Positions 36,107-44,007 of a DNA stretch of 64,000 nt are shown in pieces. Positions within the stretch are counted from its first letter, which is position 1. The number at the start of each line of letters is the position of its first letter. Where the stretch lies: NCBI RefSeq assembly GCF_024138145.1, contig NZ_CP099997.1, forward strand, positions 2,914,001 through 2,978,000, in the 5' to 3' direction. Source of the stretch: Natronosalvus halobius (GTDB lineage Archaea; Halobacteriota; Halobacteria; Halobacteriales; Natrialbaceae). A program made the translations under genes and the position numbers. The notes beneath the pieces are model-generated. The model did not search any database and had not been told where the DNA came from. It saw nothing but the letters and a program-made list of their open reading frames with translations.

Positions 36107-37432
36107 TCATTTGTATCTATTATCTTCTGGCATTAGTTCGCTGAGGCTACTATACTTATCAAGGTCGCCTGGGTCAACGAGCTGATTCCGTAATAACCGC
36201 TGGAAGTAACGGATTCCTGCTTCGTAGTCTTTGAACAACCCGTTAGAGGGAATACGGAGATTATCTCCATGCATCACGTATTGTCGCGCTTGGTAGTGGA
36301 AATACTCATTCGCGTACTCATCATCATCAAGTTTCGAATTCTCGAACGAACCTGCGAACTCGGCTAAATCTCGAACCTCTACACCAAGTTCATTTACCAA
36401 ATGCTTTATTCGGTCTTCCGTCGCTGAGTGCTCAGGACCGAGGTCAGAGTACCTCTTTGCAAGGAGTTCAATACCTGAACAGATAGACGCAAATTTCGCA
36501 TCTATTGTACGAGTGTTATTTAGTGCGTCAAGATACCAGTTGATAACCATATTGAGTCGGTATCGGTCCCGAGAACCCTCAGCATAATCATCGTACGCTT
36601 CATCAAGGAACTGTGTGATATCAGATGACCAAACGATTCTCGGTCCTACGAAAGCATGCCCGACTGCCTTGCTGTAATTGGTAATCCATTTCTCGTATCT
36701 GAAGTCTGTCTCTTGCCCATCTATTCTGGTTACTCTTGCGCGGAATGGACACGGCTTCACTCCCTGGACAAAGGACAACAATTCGATGATATCTCCTAGT
36801 GTATCGAGAGCCCGCTCAACCTGAATACATGGTGGTCCACTCACTTCTTGGGTAACTTCCAAAGTTGCTGTTCGTAACGGACGTCGATACTCCTTAATTA
36901 GGTCTACACGTTCCTCTCTGTCTTCCAAGGATTCTGCGGAGATAGACCATCCGTCCCGTTCCAGCAGCGTCACAGGTTCGCTGCGTTCGATAAATGGTAT
37001 AGTTGGCTTGAGACAGAGAAAGTCAAATTCGACAGTGACCTTGCTGTTAACTATTGGAAAGTTCTCTGATGAGTTAAAAACCATGATAGCAGGACTCATC
37101 TCTTTTACAAAGAGACCACCATTCGGACCGAGCGTAATATTAGTACCAAGAATCGTTTTCTGAAATTCTACTGACACTCCAGAATCGGTTTCTCCATTAA
37201 ATTTGTACAACTTCGGTTCATTCTTCCCAAAGAAATCGTTTACATCTTCATCGGGGTCTATCGCTACCTTCTCAGGAATATTGGTGTTGATTGACCCTGA
37301 CTCTGTCAGGCAGACCTCGACATCCGCGGACGTGTCGAAGAGGTCTACCTTCACAGATTTGCGTTCAATAGGTTCCGAAAACATACAGTCAATTCTCATT
37401 CCATTATTTAAAAATAGACGGTTGTAACTCAC
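36107..37432 (-). CDS. HEPN-type (ApeA-like) protein, probable RNase effector
   Basis: This 441-residue protein has a beta-rich N-terminal half (about 1-190; FGKNEPKLYKFNGE, TILGTNITLGP) and an all-helical C-terminal half. The latter ends in the HEPN signature RX4H: ARQYVMHGDN (R383, H388), preceded by a helix with FASICSGIELLAKRYSD. The arrangement resembles ApeA, an anti-phage HEPN protein, and other Apea-like HEPN RNases. The start is a GTG overlapping the stop of the upstream recombinase gene (GTGA); an ATG 11 codons in is an alternative. A nuclease role is inference from the RX4H motif. Confidence 0.65.
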   Translation of the reverse strand: MSYNRLFLNNGMRIDCMFSEPIERKSVKVDLFDTSADVEVCLTESGSINTNIPEKVAIDPDEDVNDFFGKNEPKLYKFNGETDSGVSVEFQKTILGTNITLGPNGGLFVKEMSPAIMVFNSSENFPIVNSKVTVEFDFLCLKPTIPFIERSEPVTLLERDGWSISAESLEDREERVDLIKEYRRPLRTATLEVTQEVSGPPCIQVERALDTLGDIIELLSFVQGVKPCPFRARVTRIDGQETDFRYEKWITNYSKAVGHAFVGPRIVWSSDITQFLDEAYDDYAEGSRDRYRLNMVINWYLDALNNTRTIDAKFASICSGIELLAKRYSDLGPEHSATEDRIKHLVNELGVEVRDLAEFAGSFENSKLDDDEYANEYFHYQARQYVMHGDNLRIPSNGLFKDYEAGIRYFQRLLRNQLVDPGDLDKYSSLSELMPEDNRYK

Positions 37433-38031
37433 AGAATCCCGTGCATCTCCTCAACGATGTGCTTCTCCGATGGCGCGTTCAGATATGGCTCGATGGCCGA
37501 ATATGACCCCCACCCACCAAGAGACATGACCACACGAGGGTTCACACGCTGTTCGACCAACAGATGCTGTGCCCACTGTCGACGGAGGTCGTGTGTCGAG
37601 ACCTTGTGGTAATCCTCGTCGTTGTATTGGTTGGCTGCATCATTGCCAGCGTAGGACACCCAGTTGTTCAGGGTTCGACGTGAGACCTGGACAAGTGGTT
37701 CATCATGTTCGAGGTCATTTTCTTCCTTGAATTTATACAAACGCATTTCGAGGTCGTCGGGAAGCCAGGTCTCACGGTACTTACCACCAAGCTTCTCTCC
37801 CGTGCTATCCTTCCCGTGCCGAACACGGAGGAAGTAGCTGTTACCGTTTCCAGAGCGTTTGACGTCTGAATAACGAGCGTTGAGGACCTCTTTGCTGCGA
37901 AGACCACAGTCCCCCATCAATCGAAGAGCGATTTCCTCTTCAGTGGATTCGGTGCAGCGGACTAATCGCTGATACTCATTGCGACTCATCCACACGTTGT
38001 ACGTTCCATCCGCGTTCCGTTCAACTCTCAT
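37429..38031 (-). CDS. Catalytic-domain-only tyrosine recombinase (Int3)
   Basis: This 200-residue recombinase consists essentially of the catalytic domain. Arg lies in GDCGLRSKEVLNARYSD, the HxxR box in STHDLRRQWAQHL and the nucleophile Tyr in GSYSAIEPYLN. The usual ~100-residue core-binding domain is missing. Its stop overlaps the GTG of the HEPN gene by 4 bp, so both come from one transcript. It is unrelated in detail to Int1 and Int2 (no cysteine insert). It could be a mobile-module recombinase or a DNA-binding regulator. The promoter region upstream has a 9-bp inverted repeat (38136-38161). Confidence 0.82.
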   Translation of the reverse strand: MRVERNADGTYNVWMSRNEYQRLVRCTESTEEEIALRLMGDCGLRSKEVLNARYSDVKRSGNGNSYFLRVRHGKDSTGEKLGGKYRETWLPDDLEMRLYKFKEENDLEHDEPLVQVSRRTLNNWVSYAGNDAANQYNDEDYHKVSTHDLRRQWAQHLLVEQRVNPRVVMSLGGWGSYSAIEPYLNAPSEKHIVEEMHGIL

Positions 38032-38135
38032 TTCCCACTAGTCTAGACGAATGGGAAGAATGTAAATATGTCGGGTATTTTTGGTGGGTGATTTTGGCCT
38101 GATTAGGGCTGAATAGATGATTTGAACGGATTTGT

Positions 38136-38161
38136 TTTCCCATTAGAAATGAAATGGGAAA
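38136..38161. promoter_or_regulatory. Inverted repeat between the Int3 operon and the eS6-like gene
   Basis: Arms TTTCCCATT (38136-38144) and AATGGGAAA (38153-38161), perfect 9-bp dyad with an 8-nt centre, in the 319-bp divergent gap. Position suggests an operator for one or both directions. Nothing else is supported in 38032-38350. Confidence 0.5.
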
Positions 38162-38350
38162 GCGACTGGTACTCCTCAACAGAATATGTCCGACCAGTCG
38201 ACTCAACACACCCCAAATGCATAGACAGATGTGCCCCCGTGATGGCACCTAATCCCACAATGAGTATTTTCATAGACCCAGATGAAACTCAGTCTGGACC
38301 ACCGTATCCTCTATCGACGTATTTTTGGCTGCTGCCTGTTTTTCACAAGT

Positions 38351-38737
38351 ATGGTTAGTTACACTATTGTGGTCGGTGATTCCGATACAGGCTCGTCGTA
38401 CCAGCTTGAAGTAGATGGTCAGGATGCTAATAGATTCGTCGGGAAATCAATCAATGACGAAGTCGACGGTGATGCAGTGGGACTTGACGGATACACACTC
38501 AAAATCACGGGTGGGTCTGACGAATCTGGCCGACCGCTTAATGAGTCAACCAGTGGAACGAATCTGAAGCAAGTACTGATGGGTGAACGACAGACAGGTT
38601 ATAAGCCAAAGCGAGATGGCGAGCGTCGAAGAGTCACAACCCGTGGTCGAGAGATTTCTGACTCTACCGTTCAAATCAATACTTCAATCATTAGCTCAGG
38701 CGATACTCCCGCCGAGGAACTTCTCGAAAGCGAGTAA
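38351..38737 (+). CDS. Ribosomal protein eS6-like protein encoded within the element
   Basis: This 128-residue protein is clearly of the archaeal eS6 family: [20 protein letters not shown], the [20 protein letters not shown] core, DESGRP, the [19 protein letters not shown] signature and DSTVQIN near the end. eS6 is a small-subunit ribosomal protein. It is surrounded by element genes and is AT-rich, so it is probably an extra, diverged copy and not the host's main gene; the central stretch ([20 protein letters not shown]) departs from what I remember of typical haloarchaeal eS6. The start at 38351 matches the family N-terminus; a 23-residue upstream extension is rejected. Confidence 0.85.
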   Translation: MVSYTIVVGDSDTGSSYQLEVDGQDANRFVGKSINDEVDGDAVGLDGYTLKITGGSDESGRPLNESTSGTNLKQVLMGERQTGYKPKRDGERRRVTTRGREISDSTVQINTSIISSGDTPAEELLESE

Positions 38738-38792
38738 CAAAATCAGCCTCTTTTGGTGTTGCTAAGCCACGCACCTGAGCCACAAGAGTAGT

Positions 38793-40184
38793 CTACTCGG
38801 GCATCGTGAGAATGAGAATATTCTCTTCGATGTCGTCGTAGTCTGCTGTAGTGGCCGCCATGTTTCTCCAGAGGTTGATTTCTGTATCTGCGAAACCAAC
38901 ACGGTTCTCAGCAAGCTCCCCGAGGATTTTCGCGGTCGGGACTTCGAACTGCCAGTAGGAGCCCGAGTCGCCGACAACATAGGCAGCTTTCCCACCTGGA
39001 GCCATGATATCGTAGACCTGTTCGAAGTGATGCTGCATACCCGCAAAGTACTCCTCAATCACCCGAGGATAGTAATTTCCAAACCCGTGTGAAATATCTT
39101 CATCCACGATGTAGTTCTCCATCTTCGTAACGATTTCATTAATGTGGTCGTTCTCGCGGATGTTGACCTGCTCTCCTTCATTATCAGCTACATAGATGTT
39201 CTTCGTATGAGAGCGAATATTCGACTTCTTGATTTTCTGCAATTCTTTATTGTTATCGGCAGCACCTAACCAGATGAGTTCGAGGCGCTGGTTTCTGGTA
39301 TAGTCGTGTTCGGCAGGATAAGGCGGTGAGGTGATGAGATAGTCTATTTCACCTTCGTGCTTCTCACTGTTCAGAAGCTTAGACTCCTCCTTGAGTTTGT
39401 CACCAATCTTCCTAGCGTCACCTTGGATGATTTCAACTTTGCCAAGTTGCACATTATCCTTGTGCATGGTTCGCTGGACTTTCTTGAGGTCGTCCTCCAT
39501 CTGGCGCAGCTTTTGCTCGAAGAACATGAAAACATCCTTGTCACCCTCTTGCTTACGGTCGCGAGTAGCTTCAGGGCCGAAGCGGACATTGCCTACATCC
39601 TCAGGGAGGATGGCAATCATCGCCAATTTGAATAGGTCTGTTACCTCATCGTCTGGCATTTCCTCGACGTGATATCGCAAGACCTTCATCTTCTTCAAAG
39701 GCTTCTCGCTCAACCAGCCTTTGGGTATTTTCTTTGGCTCGCTAAAATCGTATTTCTCGAGCGAGATTTCTTCCTTTTCTTCGTCGGTGAAATCGGAAAG
39801 CGTCTTATTCTCCTCTGAACTAATCTGACGGAAAATAGGCTCAAGTGTGTCTAATAGCTCGGTCCGTCGTTTCCTGAATTTGTCTAAGTCAACGTCCCAG
39901 TTCGTCTTCGCACGCGCAGATAGCACACTGGCTGGACTGGTATCAGTACCAATCGCATCTATACCGAGCTTTTTCGCCGCGAGAGCGGTGGTCCCTGTCC
40001 CGTTAAATGGGTCTAAGATTAGGTCATCCTGAGTGATACCAAATTCCTCAGCTAACCCTGTAATTACCCTATCTGAGTACGCATAGACAAATCTATACCA
40101 ACTATGAATACTCACATCATCGAGTCGTCCAATATTGCTCTGGTGCTTCAACGTATCAACCTCGTTGTTTTGAGTCGTATTCAT
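38793..40184 (-). CDS. Site-specific DNA methyltransferase (N4-cytosine/N6-adenine type)
   Basis: This 463-residue amino-methyltransferase has SAM-binding motif I LDPFNGTGTTAL at about residues 57-68 and catalytic motif IV TSPPYPAEHDY at about 285-295, with a long charged helical segment between that may include target recognition. SPPY is typical of m4C and some m6A enzymes. It is divergent from a winged-helix regulator and a PD-(D/E)XK nuclease gene, forming a restriction-modification module. The target sequence is unknown. Confidence 0.88.
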   Translation of the reverse strand: MNTTQNNEVDTLKHQSNIGRLDDVSIHSWYRFVYAYSDRVITGLAEEFGITQDDLILDPFNGTGTTALAAKKLGIDAIGTDTSPASVLSARAKTNWDVDLDKFRKRRTELLDTLEPIFRQISSEENKTLSDFTDEEKEEISLEKYDFSEPKKIPKGWLSEKPLKKMKVLRYHVEEMPDDEVTDLFKLAMIAILPEDVGNVRFGPEATRDRKQEGDKDVFMFFEQKLRQMEDDLKKVQRTMHKDNVQLGKVEIIQGDARKIGDKLKEESKLLNSEKHEGEIDYLITSPPYPAEHDYTRNQRLELIWLGAADNNKELQKIKKSNIRSHTKNIYVADNEGEQVNIRENDHINEIVTKMENYIVDEDISHGFGNYYPRVIEEYFAGMQHHFEQVYDIMAPGGKAAYVVGDSGSYWQFEVPTAKILGELAENRVGFADTEINLWRNMAATTADYDDIEENILILTMPE

Positions 40185-40240
40185 GGTTTCGAGTAGGTCT
40201 TTTTGGTTCTTCTCTTTGCTATCTTTCGACTCTACTACCG

Positions 40241-40260
40241 AGACTCTATGAAGAGAGTCT
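40241..40260. promoter_or_regulatory. Candidate operator of the restriction-modification module
   Basis: AGACTCT (40241-40247) and AGAGTCT (40254-40260) form a perfect 7-bp dyad with a 6-nt spacer. It sits between the divergent methyltransferase and regulator genes, immediately before a TATA-like stretch (ttttatatag, 40271-40280). The position is what one expects for a control protein that times nuclease expression. Confidence 0.55.
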
Positions 40261-40327
40261 TGATATAACTTTTTATATAGGTCAAATCAAGAATGGTGTT
40301 TTAAACTCACGCTCTGGATGCGCTACT

Positions 40328-40669
40328 ATGACTGATGAAGCGGAGGATTTCACCTTTCAAGAATCCATATACAAGGTTCTCGCCTCAGAGGTTCGCTTGC
40401 GGCTCCTGAAGAAAGCAGCGGAAGGGGAGCCAATCTCTGCACCTGATTTAGCTAAATCAGGTGAATTCAATATTACAGCTGAGAGTATAGTGAACAACCT
40501 AAACCGACTTGAGAACATAGGGCTTCTTGAATCAAAGACCGTGCGTGGTCCTGGAAACCGCCCTAGGAAAGAATTCTCGGTACCAAAGGACGGGAAGTCG
40601 CTTAAGTTCGAATTAGTTCCCGACGATTACCATTTTATGTTTGAGGACGCAGGCACGGCTGATTTCTAA
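40328..40669 (+). CDS. Winged-helix transcriptional regulator (R-M control protein candidate)
   Basis: This 113-residue protein has an ArsR-like winged-helix domain (YKVLASEVRLRLLKKAAEGE, then FNITAESIVNNLNRLENIGL as the recognition helix and the PRKEFSVPKDG wing). It lies 46 bp after a TATA-like site, downstream of the 20-bp dyad and 111 bp before the nuclease gene. It probably represses or times the divergent methyltransferase and the nuclease. Confidence 0.8.
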   Translation: MTDEAEDFTFQESIYKVLASEVRLRLLKKAAEGEPISAPDLAKSGEFNITAESIVNNLNRLENIGLLESKTVRGPGNRPRKEFSVPKDGKSLKFELVPDDYHFMFEDAGTADF

Positions 40670-40780
40670 GTTTTCTTTTTTCGTCTACCGAGTTTCTTCA
40701 AAGTCTTCTGTTATATGACTTTGAACGTATGTAAAATCGACGACATGTTTAGTGCCCCTCTCTGTGAATGTCTGGTCGTA

Positions 40781-41545
40781 ATGGCAAAATACGAACCCGT
40801 TATCAGGCGGGTCTTCGAGAAGAAGGCCGAAGAGTTCGGAACGGAGGAGGAAATTCCGTTCCGTCGTAGTGATATTGAAGACGCAATGGACGAGTTGGAT
40901 ATCAGCGTGGGAAACGTACCAGATATCCCGTACGCCTACCGAAGCCGCCGTCCCCTTCCCAGGGATATCGCAGAGTACGGATACACCGCTGTCATCATCG
41001 ATGACACTCGTGAAGGGTCTGACCCAACATACATGTTCACCAAGCAGGAACAGTTGATTCCTGTCCCCGATGATGATGAAATCGACGCAACGTTCACCAC
41101 AAGCGCTGGGGACCTACCTGGTCCCGTGCAGGAGTACATCGGGAAAGACGAACAGGGAGCACTCACGCAAGTACGGTACGCAGGGCTGCTAGATGACTTC
41201 ACAGGTCTGGAGACGTACCATCTGCAGAGCCACCTGCGGATGCGAGTTAAGGGTCGCGAAGCTGAACTGGACGACCTCTATGTCGGTGTCGATGAAGAAG
41301 ATAACCACCACGCGCTCGCGGTGGAAGCCAAAGGTGCTGGTGAAACTCTGAATCGCAACCAGCTCATCCGTAACACCCGAGGTATCGAACACAAGTCGGA
41401 CTATCCGAACTCAGTAGAAACACTCGCCGTCAAACTGGACGACAACGGCCACTTCTACCTGTTCGAGTTCGAAGTCTACCAAGAGGACGGGGACGACAAG
41501 GTGAGCACTGAGCGAGTCTGGAAATACGAGTTCGATTCGAAGTAA
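40781..41545 (+). CDS. Probable restriction endonuclease (PD-(D/E)XK)
   Basis: This 254-residue protein shows a C-terminal nuclease core: ELDDLYVG (Asp at about 164-165) followed by HALAVEAKGAGE (E182, K184), the D...ExK pattern. The N-terminal half (YEPVIRRVFEKKAEEFG, RSDIEDAMDEL) looks helical and may bind DNA. The ATG at 40781 (MAKYEPVI) is preferred over upstream starts at 40715 and 40745 because it begins at the conserved-looking segment. With the methyltransferase and regulator it completes a type II-like R-M unit. Confidence 0.75.
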   Translation: MAKYEPVIRRVFEKKAEEFGTEEEIPFRRSDIEDAMDELDISVGNVPDIPYAYRSRRPLPRDIAEYGYTAVIIDDTREGSDPTYMFTKQEQLIPVPDDDEIDATFTTSAGDLPGPVQEYIGKDEQGALTQVRYAGLLDDFTGLETYHLQSHLRMRVKGREAELDDLYVGVDEEDNHHALAVEAKGAGETLNRNQLIRNTRGIEHKSDYPNSVETLAVKLDDNGHFYLFEFEVYQEDGDDKVSTERVWKYEFDSK

Positions 41546-41573
41546 CTAACCTTACCTCTTCACGAGCAGAGGT

Positions 41574-42197
41574 CTATTCTAACAATTCACTCAACCTATT
41601 CCTGAGTTGTTCGAAGAGCTCTTGAGATGTTTCTGTGTCACTGCTACCAGTGATAACTATTTTACCAGATGCAAATATTAAGAGAGTCTCAGAACTTCCA
41701 TCAGGACGATATATCAGCCCTGGAAATTGCTCGGGTTCGTATTCCGTATTCTCGAGACCCAATTCAATTGATGCAGCATTTAGATTCACCTCTGAGTCGA
41801 GTTCACCTACACAAACCAGGTTTCTCACGCTAAATTTGTCTATGAATCTAATATCCTCGACTTCAGCTGAGTGAAGTAAGCTGATTTCCTCTAGTACTAG
41901 GTAGAATTTTTGCCGAGCATCAATCAGTTCCTCATGGGATTTTGCGCCTGTAAGAACATGTACGCCCGAAGCGGTGAGTATGACTACTGCATTATTGTTA
42001 GATATACTTATTATGAGTCTGTTGCCTTTTTCGTATCGGTGTTCAAATTTTTCCACCAATCCACTCTCAAGTGATACTAATTCTCCAGCTACTGCAGATA
42101 ACTCGATTTCCATATCAAACCGAGCAGAAGCAACGATATTCGCGATAGATACGTCTTCAGATAGATAATCTTCATTCGTCTGCTCGGCATCTAACAT
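41574..42197 (-). CDS. Divergent TATA-box-binding protein
   Basis: This 207-residue protein has the two-repeat TBP layout. Repeat 1 starts ANIVASARFDMEIELSAVAG and ends VHVLTGAKSHEEL. Repeat 2 has VNLNAASIELGLENTEYEPE, QFPGLIYRPDGS and LLIFASGKIVITGSS. Repeat 2 keeps both intercalating phenylalanines (QFPG, LIFASGK). Repeat 1 appears to have lost both: the position of IFRSGK reads ILTASG, and no FPG segment is present. It is 9 bp downstream of a winged-helix gene on the same strand. Haloarchaea often carry several TBPs, but this one is unusually asymmetric. Confidence 0.82.
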   Translation of the reverse strand: MLDAEQTNEDYLSEDVSIANIVASARFDMEIELSAVAGELVSLESGLVEKFEHRYEKGNRLIISISNNNAVVILTASGVHVLTGAKSHEELIDARQKFYLVLEEISLLHSAEVEDIRFIDKFSVRNLVCVGELDSEVNLNAASIELGLENTEYEPEQFPGLIYRPDGSSETLLIFASGKIVITGSSDTETSQELFEQLRNRLSELLE

Positions 42198-42206
42198 ATT
42201 ATCGAG

Positions 42207-42446
42207 TCAATCCCGCAACTCATCTATCGTATACGTACGAATTGATTCTAAATCCTCTTTAGTGGCCTCTGGGTTCCACTTGTAGACTTTCCCAGATTTC
42301 TCCTCGACCACGAGGTCCTTTTTCATCAATTTATGTAGAGATGTTCGGACAGATGACTCAACATTACCAGTATGCCGCTGGATTTTTTCAAAGCGAACCT
42401 CTCTATCAGAACTGTAGAGCATTTTCGCAATCTCGTACTGACCCAT
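42207..42446 (-). CDS. Small winged-helix DNA-binding protein
   Basis: This 79-residue protein is almost entirely a winged helix (YEIAKMLYSSDREVRFEKIQ, then VESSVRTSLHKLMKKDLVVE as the recognition helix and KSGKVYKWNP as the wing). It is placed 9 bp before the TBP gene and 53 bp after the coiled-coil protein gene, in one operon. A role as partner or regulator of the TBP is inference. Confidence 0.75.
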   Translation of the reverse strand: MGQYEIAKMLYSSDREVRFEKIQRHTGNVESSVRTSLHKLMKKDLVVEEKSGKVYKWNPEATKEDLESIRTYTIDELRD

Positions 42447-42499
42447 CTTATCTCAACTACGCATCGGGTATTCTTATAAACCCGCCTAATCAGGGCAAC

Positions 42500-43213
42500 T
42501 TATCTCCCCTTATACATATCGTACTTATCTGATAAAGCTGCATCTCGTGCCATGTCTTCTTCAATGTCGTTCAAGGAATTTTCCCACTGCTCAATCTCAA
42601 GAGCCTCTGTTAGAATCAGAACCAATTCACTGGGGATTCTCTCTGTTTTTTCTTCAACTACCTCCAACCTTTCCTGGAGAGCTTCTGCCTCTTGATTCAG
42701 GTCATTTTGCTGATTCTGAAGACCACTAAATCGACTACTGGGGTCTTCTTTAGCAGACTTAATTTTCTCTCTTGCCATTCGTAACATCATCTCACGAGAG
42801 TTCATATTGGCAACACTCTCTCGGTATCTCTTCGCTTCGTCTAACAACCACTCGTACCAATCTTGTGCTTTATCTCGGGCATTTTGTAGGGGTTCAATCG
42901 GCGGGTTTTCATCGAAGTCATGGTCTACGTCATTGCTTACTTTGTTCACAACAATTGGATGAGAGTCTATATTGTTTGGAACATCTACTCCGTCTACCCA
43001 TTCTAATCGGGTTTTGATTTTAATCCATTGAAATTTTGGGCTCCGTTTTCGGAAATCTGGAGGAAACTCCAAGTACTCCTGACCAATTTTACTCATTGAT
43101 GAACCATAGAAATCACGGAGAGCATAAGCAGCAAGACGCCGTTGGACCATATCCTCAAGGTCAAATACATCGAACTGTTCTAAGGATTCAAACGGTGATT
43201 CACGTTCGGGCAT
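42500..43213 (-). CDS. Coiled-coil hypothetical protein (first gene of TBP operon)
   Basis: This 237-residue protein is not recognised. The N-terminal ~110 residues are mixed (FDVFDLEDMVQRRLAAYALR). From about 110 the sequence is helical and charged, with a strong coiled coil (LQNQQNDLNQEAEALQERLE). The C-terminus is acidic then basic (KYDMYKGR). The upstream region holds four 27-bp iterons 200-300 bp away. Confidence 0.65.
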   Translation of the reverse strand: MPERESPFESLEQFDVFDLEDMVQRRLAAYALRDFYGSSMSKIGQEYLEFPPDFRKRSPKFQWIKIKTRLEWVDGVDVPNNIDSHPIVVNKVSNDVDHDFDENPPIEPLQNARDKAQDWYEWLLDEAKRYRESVANMNSREMMLRMAREKIKSAKEDPSSRFSGLQNQQNDLNQEAEALQERLEVVEEKTERIPSELVLILTEALEIEQWENSLNDIEEDMARDAALSDKYDMYKGR

Positions 43214-43410
43214 GCCTGATTGAGTGTCATCAAATATTATAGATGCTCTGTTTATCTCTTCTATACAACTTGTTAGATGGCTTCTCCCGCTATCTCAGAC
43301 GTCCATTTTCATTTCATCAATTATTATAATCAAATAGGAGGGGGTAGTAAACCCGCCATCTTCCAAGCCCATTATCTCATTGCTGTTGTTGTGCATACGA
43401 TATTTAGACA

Positions 43411-43518
43411 ACCTTAGGTTCCTAAGGATACTTAGGTTCTAGAGGTTTCTAAGGATACTTAGGTTCTAGAGGTTTCTAAGGATACTTAGGTTCTAGAGGT
43501 TTCTAAGGATACTTAGGT
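43411..43518. repeat. Four 27-bp iterons with an internal palindrome
   Basis: The core CTAAGGATACTTAGG recurs at 43422, 43449, 43476 and 43503, period exactly 27 bp; copies are joined by ttctagaggtt. Each core extends to the dyad CCTAAG-GATA-CTTAGG or close to it. The array lies in the 366-bp divergent gap between the TBP operon and the acidic repeat protein gene. It could be a replication iteron set, a partition site or an operator array. There are no spacers, so it is not a CRISPR. Confidence 0.9.
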
Positions 43519-43579
43519 CTATTAACTCTAAATGCTAATTGATGATTAATTATATCACCTCTGGGCGGATGTATTGACT

Positions 43580-43825
43580 ATGGCAAAGACGCCAAACGAT
43601 GACGATAACGAGACTGAGGATGACCAGTACGTGAGTCCGTTCGACAAGATAGCTGACGAAGTAGAGGCCAGGATAGCTGACGGTGACGATAACGAGACTG
43701 AGGATAACCAGTATGTGAGTCCGTTCGACAAGATAGCTGACGAAGTAGAGACCAGGATAGCTGACGATAATGAAGACGAAGATAGCAAGAAATTTGACCC
43801 GCTAGCCGATTTGAAGGGATTATAA
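43580..43825 (+). CDS. Small acidic protein with a tandem 28-residue duplication
   Basis: This 81-residue protein is built of two near-identical 28-residue units (each DDNETED, QYVSPFDKIADEVE and RIAD) plus a tail KKFDPLADLKGL. The duplication is also near-perfect in DNA: 43601-43684 and 43685-43768, period 84 bp, so it is recent. The ATG at 43580 is used; a TTG two codons earlier is in frame. The function is unknown. It lies just right of the iterons. Confidence 0.65.
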   Translation: MAKTPNDDDNETEDDQYVSPFDKIADEVEARIADGDDNETEDNQYVSPFDKIADEVETRIADDNEDEDSKKFDPLADLKGL

Positions 43826-43830
43826 CGGTC

Positions 43831-44007
43831 CTATTGCTCTTCTCTTGCCTCAGGTATTGACTTAGCAATCTTCCTCAGACGACCAGCTGTCCTTGAGTAC
43901 GTCCGTCGCTCGTCTGCAGACCTTTCCTCCTCCATTGCGACATCATCGAGCAGGTCAATCGCATCTTCGAGTGTACTACGAATTCTATCTGCATCCTCTA
44001 TAGTCAT
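43831..44007 (-). CDS. Short helical protein, 58 residues
   Basis: This open frame begins MTIEDADRIRSTLEDAIDLL and ends RKIAKSIPEAREEQ. It is charged, helix-forming and free of rare-looking codons, with acidic and basic faces alternating. It is convergent with the acidic repeat protein, with 5 bp between the stops. Short length means that coding status is probable, not certain; no family is recognised. Confidence 0.5.
   Translation of the reverse strand: MTIEDADRIRSTLEDAIDLLDDVAMEEERSADERRTYSRTAGRLRKIAKSIPEAREEQ

Noticed and set aside
43411-43518. CRISPR array
   Set aside because: Repeats are directly adjacent with constant linkers and no variable spacers; no cas genes are present.
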